Notes under the pieces: generated by a model
What the model was told of the DNA's origin: nothing
The model's input: the letters and a program-made list of their open reading frames with translations, nothing else
Databases searched by the model: none
Source: Bradyrhizobium sp. 132
GTDB lineage: Bacteria; Pseudomonadota; Alphaproteobacteria; Rhizobiales; Xanthobacteraceae
Direction of reading: 5' to 3'
NCBI RefSeq assembly: GCF_023074185.1
Contig: NZ_JADPKY010000139.1
Location: 1-64,000 of the forward strand
DNA: 64,000 bases
Shown here: positions 36,087 to 44,476 of the stretch, in pieces
How the letters are laid out: each line of letters begins with the position of its first letter
Numbering within the stretch: position 1 is the first letter of the stretch
Made by a program: the position numbers and the translations under genes

Positions 36087-37004
36087 ATGAAGAAGACCAA
36101 GGTTCTGCTGTTCACGTCGCAGGACATCGGCAACGATGTCTTCTCGTGGATGCATGCGCGCAACGGCATCGATCTCACCGTGGTGACCCAGCGCACGCAG
36201 CGCGACGAAATCTACGGCTATCGGGCGACGCTCGATCTCTGCCTAGAAAAGGGCGTGACCGCGCTGACGCCGAAGCGGATCGACAACACGTTCCTGACCG
36301 AGATCGAGGCCATGGCGCCGGACCTGATCGTCTGCGCCTATTATCCCCGCATCTTTCCGCGCCGCCTCCTCGCCATTCCCCCGCTCGGCTGCATCAACGT
36401 GCATCCCGGCCTGCTGCCGCATTATCGTGGCACCTTCCCGACACCGTGGTGCATCCTCAACAACGAGAAGGAGATCGGCGTCACGCTGCACTACATGGAC
36501 GAAGGGATCGACACCGGCGACATCCTGGTGCAGCGGCTTCACCCGATCGGGCCCGATGAGACCGGGCACGAGCTCTACAAGAGATCGATGAAACTCTGCG
36601 CCGATCTCTTGATCGAGAATTTCGACAAGGTTCTGCGCGGGGAACTGACGGCGCGAAAGCAGCCTGCCGGCGGCTCCTACTACAACAGGATCGCTCCGCA
36701 ATACCGGATCGACTGGCATCAGCCGCGATCGGAGATCCGCAACCAGATCCGCGTGCACGCAAGACCCTATTTTCCGGCCCACGCATTCCTGTTGAACAAA
36801 TGCGTGACCATCAACAAGGCCTCGATCATCGACTTCGACGACTATCGTGCGCAGGGGGCCGGCACAATCTGCAAAGTGTTCGAGAACATGTCCTTCGTCG
36901 TCTCCTGCGTCGACGGGTGCCTCCTGATCGAGGATTACGATCTGTTTCCGATCCTCCGGCCCGACGACATCGCCCTTCACATCCGCCCCGGCAACCGATT
37001 CTGA
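36087..37004 (+). CDS. Sugar N-formyltransferase (methionyl-tRNA formyltransferase-like)
   Basis: 305 residues, of which the first 200 form the formyltransferase core. The catalytic triad is visible: Asn and His in CINVHPGLLPHYRGTFPTPW and Asp in LHYMDEGIDTGDI. The C-terminal 100 residues are unlike the tRNA-binding domain of Fmt. This is the layout of VioF/WlaRD/FdtF-type enzymes that move a formyl group from N10-formyl-tetrahydrofolate to the C3 or C4 amine of dTDP-dideoxysugars. A WecE-type aminotransferase and RfbAB in the same window could supply the substrate. It is therefore a good candidate for N-formylation of the locus's 4-amino sugar. Spacing to both neighbours is under ten bases. 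Confidence 0.85.
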   Translation: MKKTKVLLFTSQDIGNDVFSWMHARNGIDLTVVTQRTQRDEIYGYRATLDLCLEKGVTALTPKRIDNTFLTEIEAMAPDLIVCAYYPRIFPRRLLAIPPLGCINVHPGLLPHYRGTFPTPWCILNNEKEIGVTLHYMDEGIDTGDILVQRLHPIGPDETGHELYKRSMKLCADLLIENFDKVLRGELTARKQPAGGSYYNRIAPQYRIDWHQPRSEIRNQIRVHARPYFPAHAFLLNKCVTINKASIIDFDDYRAQGAGTICKVFENMSFVVSCVDGCLLIEDYDLFPILRPDDIALHIRPGNRF

Positions 37005-37011
37005 AGACACC

Positions 37012-37725
37012 ATGACCGACGAAGAGAGAAAGTCACCGGCTGCGATCGACGGCACCTATGGCGCTTTCTACCAGAAGCGCAATCCGGTGCATGTCTATCC
37101 CGTTGAATTCGTCGTCCGCGCCTATCTCGGAAATTATCCGCGGCACGTGACCGACGCCGCCAGCTACCACGGCAAGCGCGTGCTCGATCTCGGCTGCGGC
37201 GACGGCCGCAACATGCCGCTGCTCCGCAATCTCGGAATGGAGGTTCACGGCACCGAGATCTCGCAGGAAATCTGCGATCTCACCAGGGCGCGAATGAGGA
37301 ATCTCGGCGTCGAGGCGACCCTTGCCGTCGGGCGTAACCACGCCCTTCCCTACCCCGACGGCTTCTTCGACAGCGTCCTCGCCTGTCACGCCTGCTACTA
37401 TGTCGATCCCGGCACGCGCTTCCCTGACAATGTTCGCGAGATCGCCCGCGTGATGCGCCCCGGCGGATCCTTCGTGTTCTCGGCTCCGATCGGCTCCACA
37501 TACGTGTTGCGCGGGGCCAAGGATCACGGCGATGGGCACATGGAGATCACCGCCGATCCCTACGGCCTGCGTAACGGCTACGTGCTCAAGAAGTTCGACA
37601 ACGAAGCCGAGATCGCGAGCGCGCTTTCGCCGGCGTTCATTGACTTCGAAATTGGCTCGTGCCGCAACGATTTCTGGGGTATCGAAGAGCATGTCTGGAC
37701 CGTAGCCTGCCGAAAGGCCGGCTGA
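37012..37725 (+). CDS. Class I SAM-dependent methyltransferase
   Basis: 237 residues. Motif I is VLDLGCGDGRNMPLLR (about residues 57-72). HGTEISQEICDLTRARM, PYPDGFFDSVLACHACYYVD and IARVMRPGGSFVFSAP follow. An N-terminal YGAFYQKRNPVHVYP segment is typical of a subgroup in surface-sugar loci. It probably methylates a sugar moiety after or before formylation. Same operon, seven bases after the formyltransferase. Confidence 0.85.
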   Translation: MTDEERKSPAAIDGTYGAFYQKRNPVHVYPVEFVVRAYLGNYPRHVTDAASYHGKRVLDLGCGDGRNMPLLRNLGMEVHGTEISQEICDLTRARMRNLGVEATLAVGRNHALPYPDGFFDSVLACHACYYVDPGTRFPDNVREIARVMRPGGSFVFSAPIGSTYVLRGAKDHGDGHMEITADPYGLRNGYVLKKFDNEAEIASALSPAFIDFEIGSCRNDFWGIEEHVWTVACRKAG

Positions 37726-37768
37726 CGTTCGGGCGCCCGAGCAAGACACCTGACCTGGACATCCGACA

Positions 37769-38473
37769 ATGCCTTTGTATTCCGGCGAGGAGCGGCCGCG
37801 CCGCATCGTGATCTTCGGAGCCGGTCAGGGCGCAGACACCGCCCGCCGCTATTTCGAATGGGATACGCCACACGAAATCAGCGGCTACGTGGTCGATCGC
37901 GAATTCCTCACCGCAGCCGAGTTCAAGGGTCGCCCGGTGGTTGCCGCCGACGAGGCCGTTGGCCGCTTCCCGCCGGGCGACTTCCTGGGTTTCGTGCCAC
38001 TCGGATCGGGGCGCATGAACATGCTACGGGCGGAGAAGTACGAGCTCCTGAAGTCGCTCGGCTACCGCTTCATCTCCTATGTGCACGGATCGAACCGGCT
38101 GGCTGGGCATTGCGAGATCGGCGAGAACTGCTTCATCCTGGAAAACCAGTCGGTGAATTTCGACACCGTCATCGGCGACAACGTGGTGATCTGGAGCGGC
38201 TGCCAGATCGGTGACCGCAGCCGGATCGGCAATCATGCCTTCCTCGCCTCACACGTCGTGCTCAACGGCGACGTCACGATCGACGACTACGCCTATCTCG
38301 GCAGCAACTGTAACATCTCCAACGGCGTCCGCGTCGGCCGACAGTCGTTCATCGGCGCCAACGCGCTGATCACGAAGGACACGGACGAGCGCGCGGTTCA
38401 TGTCGTCGAGGCGACGCCCGCCATGGGCATCGACAGCCTGCGCTTCATCAAGCTGCTCAAGAACCACCACTAG
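37769..38473 (+). CDS. Sugar O/N-acyltransferase, NeuD/PglD family
   Basis: 234 residues. An N-terminal Rossmann domain (RIVIFGAGQGADTARRYF, about residues 10-95) precedes a left-handed beta-helix of hexapeptide repeats (GHCEIGENCFILENQSVNFD, IGDNVVIWSGCQIGD, SRIGNHAFLASHVVL). The His at the centre of the helix (ASHVVLNG) is in the position of the catalytic base in PglD, though I cannot align it exactly. Such enzymes acetylate a sugar-nucleotide amine (PglD) or sialic-acid hydroxyls (NeuD). Here it would compete with or complement the formyltransferase on the 4-amino sugar. Confidence 0.86.
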   Translation: MPLYSGEERPRRIVIFGAGQGADTARRYFEWDTPHEISGYVVDREFLTAAEFKGRPVVAADEAVGRFPPGDFLGFVPLGSGRMNMLRAEKYELLKSLGYRFISYVHGSNRLAGHCEIGENCFILENQSVNFDTVIGDNVVIWSGCQIGDRSRIGNHAFLASHVVLNGDVTIDDYAYLGSNCNISNGVRVGRQSFIGANALITKDTDERAVHVVEATPAMGIDSLRFIKLLKNHH

Positions 38474-38485
38474 GACTCATCGATC

Positions 38486-39406
38486 ATGGCTGAACACTAC
38501 GAGCGACTGGGATTGGTCTATGGCGCGACCGCCGCGAGCTGGCATCGCTCGCATTGCCAGAATCCGTTCGTGCAGCAGCTTTCGCCGACCCGTTATCGCG
38601 TGCACTTTGCCGCGCGTGACGAAAAGAACCGGTCGCAGGGTGCATGGGCCGATATCGAGGTGACCGGCTCTGGGCTGGTGGTGAAGGAGGCCGCACCCGC
38701 GCCCTCGCTCACGCTCGGCCGGCTCGGTGCCTTCGACGATTGCGGGGCGATGCCGGGCAGCATCGTCACGCATCGGAGACGTCTCCTGATGTATTACACG
38801 GGCTGGACGCTGGCACGCGCGGTGCCCTTCACCTTCTTCATCGGCGCGGCGGAGTCTCGCGACGGCGGCAAGACCTTCCAGAAGGTGTCGGAAGCACCGG
38901 TGCTGGGACGCAGTCATTACGACCCGTTCCTGACCGGCGCGCCCTGGGTGATCGCAGAAGGCGGTCGCTTGCGCATGTGGTACATCTCCGGCACCGAATG
39001 GGTGCCGGGCGCAACCGAAAGCGAGCCGCCGACGCACTATTACTCGATCAAGCATGCGACCAGCGACGACGGCATCGCTTGGGAGGTCAACGACCGACTG
39101 TGCCTGCCCTATCTGGAGAACGAGCACGCGATTGCACGGCCCGTGGTGATGAAGGTCGAGGGCGGCTACCGCATGATCTATTCGGCACGCCGTCTCGGCG
39201 AGACCTATCGCATCTACAGCGCGACCTCCACGGACGGGCTCTCGTGGCAGCGCGACGCAGCGCCGATGATCGAGGTTGCGTCCTCGGGATGGGATTCCGA
39301 GATGGTCTGCTACGGCAGCCGCCTGGAAACGCTGCAGGGCAACTTCCTGCTCTATAACGGCAACGCCTACGGCAAGGATGGGTTCGGCGCAGCTCGCTGG
39401 ACCTGA
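38486..39406 (+). CDS. GH43/GH32-like five-bladed beta-propeller protein
   Basis: 306 residues without a signal peptide. Blade-type repeats are visible: RYRVHFAARDEKNRS, RRLLMYYTGWTL, SRDGGKTFQKVSEAPVL, LRMWYISGTEWV and YRMIYSARRL. The sequence resembles the glycosyl-hydrolase clan F/J-like beta-propeller that appears in sugar-nucleotide loci. The absence of export signals suggests a cytoplasmic lectin-like or glycan-modifying role. It is the last gene of the cassette, 12 bases after the acetyltransferase. Enzymatic activity is not certain. Confidence 0.7.
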   Translation: MAEHYERLGLVYGATAASWHRSHCQNPFVQQLSPTRYRVHFAARDEKNRSQGAWADIEVTGSGLVVKEAAPAPSLTLGRLGAFDDCGAMPGSIVTHRRRLLMYYTGWTLARAVPFTFFIGAAESRDGGKTFQKVSEAPVLGRSHYDPFLTGAPWVIAEGGRLRMWYISGTEWVPGATESEPPTHYYSIKHATSDDGIAWEVNDRLCLPYLENEHAIARPVVMKVEGGYRMIYSARRLGETYRIYSATSTDGLSWQRDAAPMIEVASSGWDSEMVCYGSRLETLQGNFLLYNGNAYGKDGFGAARWT

Positions 39407-39436
39407 TCTGCGGATCAAATGTCTCGGGCGCCACTC

Positions 39437-41980
39437 TCAGGCGAGCAACTGGTGATCGTGCAGGAGGCCGGCCAGATAATCGGTGAGCGTCGAAGTCGCA
39501 CCCGGATCGTGCTCGACGACCTTGGCGACCGATGACACGGGTTCAGGCATGGTATCAGGCTGCTCGGGCGGCGCATCCAGACCCGCGCCGGATTCTGCGA
39601 AGACGAAACCGTCGCTCGTCACCGTGACGGCCCCACCCGAGGAAGCCAATGGCGCCGAGTGAAGGCCAGTGAATCCGTCGCCGTTCAAATCCTGGTGGAA
39701 GATCGTCTCGTAGGACTGCAGCGCGCTGCTGTTGCCGGCGACGGCGCCGGTCAGGAAGGCCGTGAAGTTGCCGTTGCTGTCGGTACCCCAGATCGAGAAC
39801 TGGCCGGTGCTCGGATCCTTCCACGCAACGTTATAGCCGCCGCTGACCTGTTCTGCCGCGATCGGCGACCACGTTCCGGCCTGACCGACGGAAACGAGCG
39901 AGCCGCTCATCTTGAGCAACGGACCGGTCCCCCCGGTCGAGAGGAGGTAGTTGCTCCCACTCACGACCAGGCTCGTCACGCCCGCGGATTCGATCACCGG
40001 CGAGGGAATGCCGATCGTTCCGTCGCCGTTCAAGTCCTGGTGGAAGACATCTTCGATCGATTTCAGCGTCGAACTCGTGCCCGCCACGGCGCCGGTCAGG
40101 AACGACGTGAAGTTGCCGCTGCTGTCGGTGGTCCAGATCGAGAACTGGCCGGTGCTCGAATCCTTCCACGCAACATCGTAGCCGGTCGATGTCTGCTCGG
40201 CCCCGATCGGCGACCAGGTTCCGGCCTGCCCGACGATAACGGCCGTTCCGCCCATCTTCAGGACCGGACCAACGCTCGTCCCGTTCGCATAGAGCGCGTA
40301 ATGGCTTCCGACCTGTGTCAGGCCCGTCGAGCCGAACGACTCAACGCTCACGGCGCTCGCCGCCGACGGCACGCCGATGGTGCCGTCGCCGTTGAGATCC
40401 TGCTGGAAGGTGTTTTCAAGATTTTGCAGCGTCGTGCTGGTACCGGAGACCGCTCCTGTCAGGAACGAGGTGTGATTGCCGTTGGCATCGGTGGTCCAGA
40501 TCGAATACTGGCCGGAAGTCGGATCTTTCCAGGCGACGTCATAGCCGGTTGAGGTCCGTTCGGCTGCAATCGGGATCCAGGGCGCGATGCTGCCCACTGC
40601 CGCCCCCTGATATTTCAGCGTGGGGCCCATACCGCCGGCCGTCGGATTGAGCTGATAGGTGCCACCTACCTGCACCAAGCTGGTCTCGCCGATTGCCTCG
40701 ACCACGACAGGGGTGAGCTGGCTGATCAGCGTGGCGCTCGAGATCGTGCCGTCGGCGAACTGGAAATACTCCGTGCCCGAAACGGTGTCGGTGCCGTTGG
40801 GCGTGCCGGACCGCTGATCGACCAGCGTGAAGACCTGCGTGGTCGAATTGTAGCTGATCCCGTAATTCGCCCTGCTGCTGGAATACACCGCTGTGTCGGT
40901 GCCGGCGCCGCCGACGATGGTGTCGTTGCCGCCGTCGCCCGTGATGGTGTCGTTGCCACCGCCACCGTTCAGGACATTCGCGATCGCGTTGCCGGTGATC
41001 GAGTCGTTGCCGGAGCCGCCGGTGGCGTTGTCGATGTAGGAGCGTGCGTCGTTGTTGTAGAGATAAGCGTTGTAGATGTCGCCGGCCGCATAATGGCCAC
41101 TGCCCAGATAGGCGAGTTGCGTCGACGAGAACACCGACGCAGCGGCCGGATTGAGATTGAGCGACAGGTTGGTCGTGTAGTTCGACAAATCGTAGGTATC
41201 GACGCCACCACCATCCCAGATCGTCTCGAAGACGCGGTTCGCCGAACCGCCGATGCCGCCGCCGCTCGCGGGCTGCGCGACGCCGTTGATGAATTCCTGC
41301 CCGGTGGTCGTGCTCCAGGTGTAGACGGTGTTGCTGCTCTGCGTCGCGTAGTTTGCGCCATACATCGTCTGCAGCGCGAGAATGTCATTGGCCATATAGG
41401 TCTGCGAAAACCCATAGGTCTCGGCGGTATAGCCCGTCAGCGGCGCGCCGACGTAGCTGCGATAGCTCATGATGGTGTATTCGCTATCGTCATGCGCGGT
41501 CGGCACGGCGACGTTGCCGGGGCCACCGACCTCCTGGCTGTGCTTGAGCCCGACCGCGTGGCCGAGCTCGTGCATCGCGGTGGCGAAATAATAATTGCCG
41601 AGCGCGGCCTGGGCGTACGGATAGGAGGTGCCGAACCAGATGTCGCCGCCAGGGACGTAATTTCCGGGATAGTAGGCATAGGAGGTCGGATTGGCCGCCG
41701 ACGACTGACCGATCATGATGTCGGCGCCGTTGGTGCCGGCATAGCTGAGCGAGATGTTGGTGTAGCTCTTGATCAGGCCAACCGCGTAGTTGATCGCCGA
41801 CTGCATCGCCGCCGGCGCCTGGGTGAACGAGGCCGGCTCATTGTCCCCGTATGTGTAGGCGGGGTAGTCGCTCGCGGCATCCGGGAAGCTGTAGGTGATC
41901 GTGCCGGTCCACTTGTAACCGGACAGCATGCCGTCGATCTCGGCATTGTAGGTGGCGCTGACGTTGACGGCGGTAGCCAA
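39437..41980 (-). CDS. RTX metalloprotease (serralysin/M10-like) with three tandem C-terminal modules
   Basis: 847 residues from a TTG at 41980, with GAGGGA seven bases upstream; further open codons to 42010 are unlikely. The zinc site is HELGHAVGLKH (residues 137-147), with a Met-turn in TIMSYR (169-174), so it is an astacin/serralysin-type metzincin. Nonapeptide RTX repeats follow (GGSGNDSIT, GGGGNDTIT, GDGGNDTIV, about 321-360). Three modules of about 111-113 residues end the protein, each with a YDVAWKDP-x-TGQ-SIW core and a Ca-binding-loop-like QDLNGDG end (528, 649, 764). No N-terminal signal, so type I secretion by a C-terminal signal is expected; no T1SS genes lie next to it. It is convergent with the glycan cassette. 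Confidence 0.88.
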   Translation of the reverse strand: MATAVNVSATYNAEIDGMLSGYKWTGTITYSFPDAASDYPAYTYGDNEPASFTQAPAAMQSAINYAVGLIKSYTNISLSYAGTNGADIMIGQSSAANPTSYAYYPGNYVPGGDIWFGTSYPYAQAALGNYYFATAMHELGHAVGLKHSQEVGGPGNVAVPTAHDDSEYTIMSYRSYVGAPLTGYTAETYGFSQTYMANDILALQTMYGANYATQSSNTVYTWSTTTGQEFINGVAQPASGGGIGGSANRVFETIWDGGGVDTYDLSNYTTNLSLNLNPAAASVFSSTQLAYLGSGHYAAGDIYNAYLYNNDARSYIDNATGGSGNDSITGNAIANVLNGGGGNDTITGDGGNDTIVGGAGTDTAVYSSSRANYGISYNSTTQVFTLVDQRSGTPNGTDTVSGTEYFQFADGTISSATLISQLTPVVVEAIGETSLVQVGGTYQLNPTAGGMGPTLKYQGAAVGSIAPWIPIAAERTSTGYDVAWKDPTSGQYSIWTTDANGNHTSFLTGAVSGTSTTLQNLENTFQQDLNGDGTIGVPSAASAVSVESFGSTGLTQVGSHYALYANGTSVGPVLKMGGTAVIVGQAGTWSPIGAEQTSTGYDVAWKDSSTGQFSIWTTDSSGNFTSFLTGAVAGTSSTLKSIEDVFHQDLNGDGTIGIPSPVIESAGVTSLVVSGSNYLLSTGGTGPLLKMSGSLVSVGQAGTWSPIAAEQVSGGYNVAWKDPSTGQFSIWGTDSNGNFTAFLTGAVAGNSSALQSYETIFHQDLNGDGFTGLHSAPLASSGGAVTVTSDGFVFAESGAGLDAPPEQPDTMPEPVSSVAKVVEHDPGATSTLTDYLAGLLHDHQLLA
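39665..40705 (-). repeat. Three tandem protein modules in the RTX protease
   Basis: Residues about 426-536, 545-657 and 662-772 of the protease align with one another without large gaps. Shared words are GQ-SIWTTD, SFLTGAV-GTS and QDLNGDGTIG. The modules correspond to nucleotide units of about 335-340 bases. They probably arose by duplication and could be exchanged by recombination. Confidence 0.8.
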
Positions 41981-42172
41981 TGGTGCGTCCCTCGGAGAAT
42001 GGCCGCGCAAGGCCCGATTTCAGGGCGGCGCAGCGATTCTAGTCTTAGTGCTTATACGTTTGGTTTAATTTGGGCGGTGGATGCTGCGAGCGGCAAATAA
42101 CGGCTTGTTAATCAGGAACCCCGTGGTTACACGGACTCGCAGGGCACGCCGCAGGTGCATTTGAGGTCCCTC

Positions 42173-42475
42173 ATGAAACAGCTCCGTCTGTCGGCCGGCT
42201 GCCTTGGCGCCTTGGTGGTACTCGCCGGCCTCGATCTTTCGTTCCCCGAAGGGAAACCTGTCATGATCAGGAAAGCCAAAGCGGACCAAGCGGCCAAGGC
42301 CCCACGGGCGCCGGTCATGCCGCCTCCCCGCAACCCGTCGATTGCGGTGGCCGAGGAGTACGAGGCGGCACGAGCCAAGGGAACGGCCGAAGCGCTCGAG
42401 CTGTTCATCGCCCGAAACAGTGACGACCCGCTGGCGGAGAAAGCCCGCACCGAACTGAAACGCCTGTCACGCTGA
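42173..42475 (+). CDS. Small exported hypothetical protein
   Basis: 100 residues. MKQLRLSAGCLGALVVLAGL is a signal peptide or anchor, followed by a lysine/proline-rich linker (KAKADQAAKAPRAPVMPPP) and a charged helix ending KARTELKRLSR. The helical end (AVAEEYEAARAKGTAEALEL) resembles the short repeats found in tetratricopeptide-like periplasmic proteins. ATG 42173 has GAGG six bases upstream. Function unknown. It lies 29 bases before the CoA-transferase but is unlikely to be functionally linked. Confidence 0.7.
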   Translation: MKQLRLSAGCLGALVVLAGLDLSFPEGKPVMIRKAKADQAAKAPRAPVMPPPRNPSIAVAEEYEAARAKGTAEALELFIARNSDDPLAEKARTELKRLSR

Positions 42476-42504
42476 ACCAACGATCTGTCCCGGAGCCATC
42501 CACG

Positions 42505-43698
42505 ATGTCCTTTCCGCATGCCTCGGCCGCCCTGTCACGCTTCACCGTGCTCGATCTGACCCGCGTCCGGTCCGGGCCCACCTGCGTGCGGCAGCTCGCG
42601 GACTGGGGCGCAAAGGTCATCAAGATCGACGCGCTCACCGAGGATTCCGGCGGCGAGCAGCCGGGCGGCCCGCGGCAAGGCTCCGACTTCCAGAACCTGC
42701 ACCGCAACAAGCGGGCAATGACGCTCAACCTGAAGACTCCGGAGGGGCTCGAGGTTTTCAAGCGGCTCGCCGAGCAAGCCGACGTCGTGGTCGAGAATTT
42801 CCGCCCCGACGTGAAGAAGAAGCTCGGCATCGATTATGAGAGCCTGCGCCAGATCAACCCCGGCCTCGTCTATGGCAGCATCTCCGGCTTCGGCCAGGAC
42901 GGCCCCTATCACAAGCGGCCCGGCTTCGATCAGATCGCGCAGGGCATGGGTGGGCTGATGTCGATCACCGGCGCGCCGGGCGAAGGCCCGATGCGGGTCG
43001 GCATCCCCGTCGCCGACCTCACCGCCGGGCTGTTCTGCGCCATCGGAATCCTCACCGCGCTGCTGGAGCGCGACGTCTCCGGCCAAGGCCAGTGGGTCCA
43101 GACCTCGCTGCTGCAGGCTCAGATCTTCATGCTCGACTTCCAGGCCGCACGCTGGCTGATGGAGAAGGAAGTGGCAAAGCAGGCCGGCAACAACCACCCG
43201 ACCAGCATTCCGACCGGCGTGTTCAAAACCTCCGACGGCTACATCAACATCGCCACCACGGGGGGCCGGATCTGGGAGCGCTGCGCGCAGGCGATCGGCG
43301 CACCGGAACTCTACAGCCTTCCCGACTATCTGACCGCGCCGGCCCGCTCCAAGAACCGCGACGCGCTCAATGCCGAGATCGAGAAGCGTACCTTGACGAA
43401 GTCGACCGAGACCTGGGTCCGCGAGCTCAATGAGGCCGGCGTGCCCTGTGGGCCGATCTATTCGATCGACCAGATGTTCGAGGATGCTCAGGTCAGGCAT
43501 CTCGGCATCGCCCAGGATGTAGCGAATGAGGAGGGCCGCCATATCCGCCTAGTCGGCCAGCCCGTGACGCTGTCACGCACGCCGAGCAGGATGGTGGCGC
43601 GGCCGCCGGAATTCGGCGAGCAGACCGGCGAGGTGCTGAAGGAGTTCGGCTTTGCCGCGGACGAGATCGCAGCGCTCAAGAAAGGCAAAATAGTGTGA
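42505..43698 (+). CDS. Family III CoA-transferase (CaiB/BaiF)
   Basis: 397 residues of the interlocked-dimer CoA-transferase fold. Motifs are VLDLTRVRSGPTCVRQLADWGAKVIKID, NKRAMTLNLKTPEG, DVVVENFRPDV, YGSISGFGQDGPY and GIPVADLTAGLFCAIGIL. In the stretch GQGQWVQTSLLQAQ the residue aligned by eye with the catalytic Asp169 of formyl-CoA transferase (MQDAV) is a Gln. Family members of this length move CoA between carboxylic acids. Substrate unknown, and the active-site question is discussed under findings. It shares direction with the small protein before it. Confidence 0.88.
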   Translation: MSFPHASAALSRFTVLDLTRVRSGPTCVRQLADWGAKVIKIDALTEDSGGEQPGGPRQGSDFQNLHRNKRAMTLNLKTPEGLEVFKRLAEQADVVVENFRPDVKKKLGIDYESLRQINPGLVYGSISGFGQDGPYHKRPGFDQIAQGMGGLMSITGAPGEGPMRVGIPVADLTAGLFCAIGILTALLERDVSGQGQWVQTSLLQAQIFMLDFQAARWLMEKEVAKQAGNNHPTSIPTGVFKTSDGYINIATTGGRIWERCAQAIGAPELYSLPDYLTAPARSKNRDALNAEIEKRTLTKSTETWVRELNEAGVPCGPIYSIDQMFEDAQVRHLGIAQDVANEEGRHIRLVGQPVTLSRTPSRMVARPPEFGEQTGEVLKEFGFAADEIAALKKGKIV

Positions 43699-44476
43699 TC
43701 CGGGTCTGCCCCGTCCAGGCTCTGATTGTACCGGGAAGGGCAAACTAGTGTGCCCATCCTATGCCGGGCCGATCCAGACGCTTGCGACCAAGGTGATTGG
43801 AATGTGCATCTGCTGGGAGCAGCGCAGCCTCTCGCCCCCATCGAGGCAACAGGTCCTGCGCGGAGTTCGCCACACATAGCTTTCAACACATCGGCTCAGC
43901 CCCGCTTCGCACGACCGCTCGCGCCGGCAACTGGCTAGCGGCGACTGAGCGCGGGACTGCCTGGTGCCTAGTCTGGTGCAAGGCTATCCTCGGAGACGAG
44001 ACGCAACGTAAGCCAATTTCGACTTGTTAGGCAGTCGCAGCACGTGCCGAATCCGATGCTGAGTTATCGGATGCTGATCGAGCGGATGGCGGGCGCGCCC
44101 CGAAGCGGGAATTTTGAAATGACTCCAGTAAACGAAACGCCTGTCCACAAGGTCGTCGGCAAATCATTTCGAGGTAAAAAAACTGGCGTTCGCTTGCCAG
44201 TTATGGCTGCTGGCATGCGCACAAAGCCAGCAAATCGCAGGTGCGGTTGCGACAAGGCCCGCGCGCAGCTCGGCTGGATGCCGCGGCCGATCTAGACAAA
44301 GGACTTCGCCACACCGTCGATTGGTACAACGGGGCAGTGAAAGTCGCAATGACCGCCAAGTGTCGTTCGGCCAGAACGATACCGTCGCGCAACTGCGGCC
44401 CGCAAAAGGAGCATGAAGCGGAAAAGTGCATGGAAAGCACTTTTGTCCGAATGGAGTACGCCGTTCGAATGGGCGG
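43699..44476. other. Gene-free stretch before rfbD
   Basis: About 780 bases with no ORF I would defend on either strand, no tRNA and no repeat matching others in the window. Only the hairpin at 44422-44444, next to the rfbD stop, is recognisable. A short frame with GCGRCGCDKA-like composition is noise. Confidence 0.5.
44422..44444 (-). terminator. Hairpin downstream of rfbD
   Basis: AAAAGTGC (44422-44429) pairs with GCACTTTT (44437-44444) around a seven-base loop. Read on the minus strand it lies 33 bases after the rfbD stop and ends in TTTTCC, which fits an intrinsic terminator of the rfbCD operon. Confidence 0.6.
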
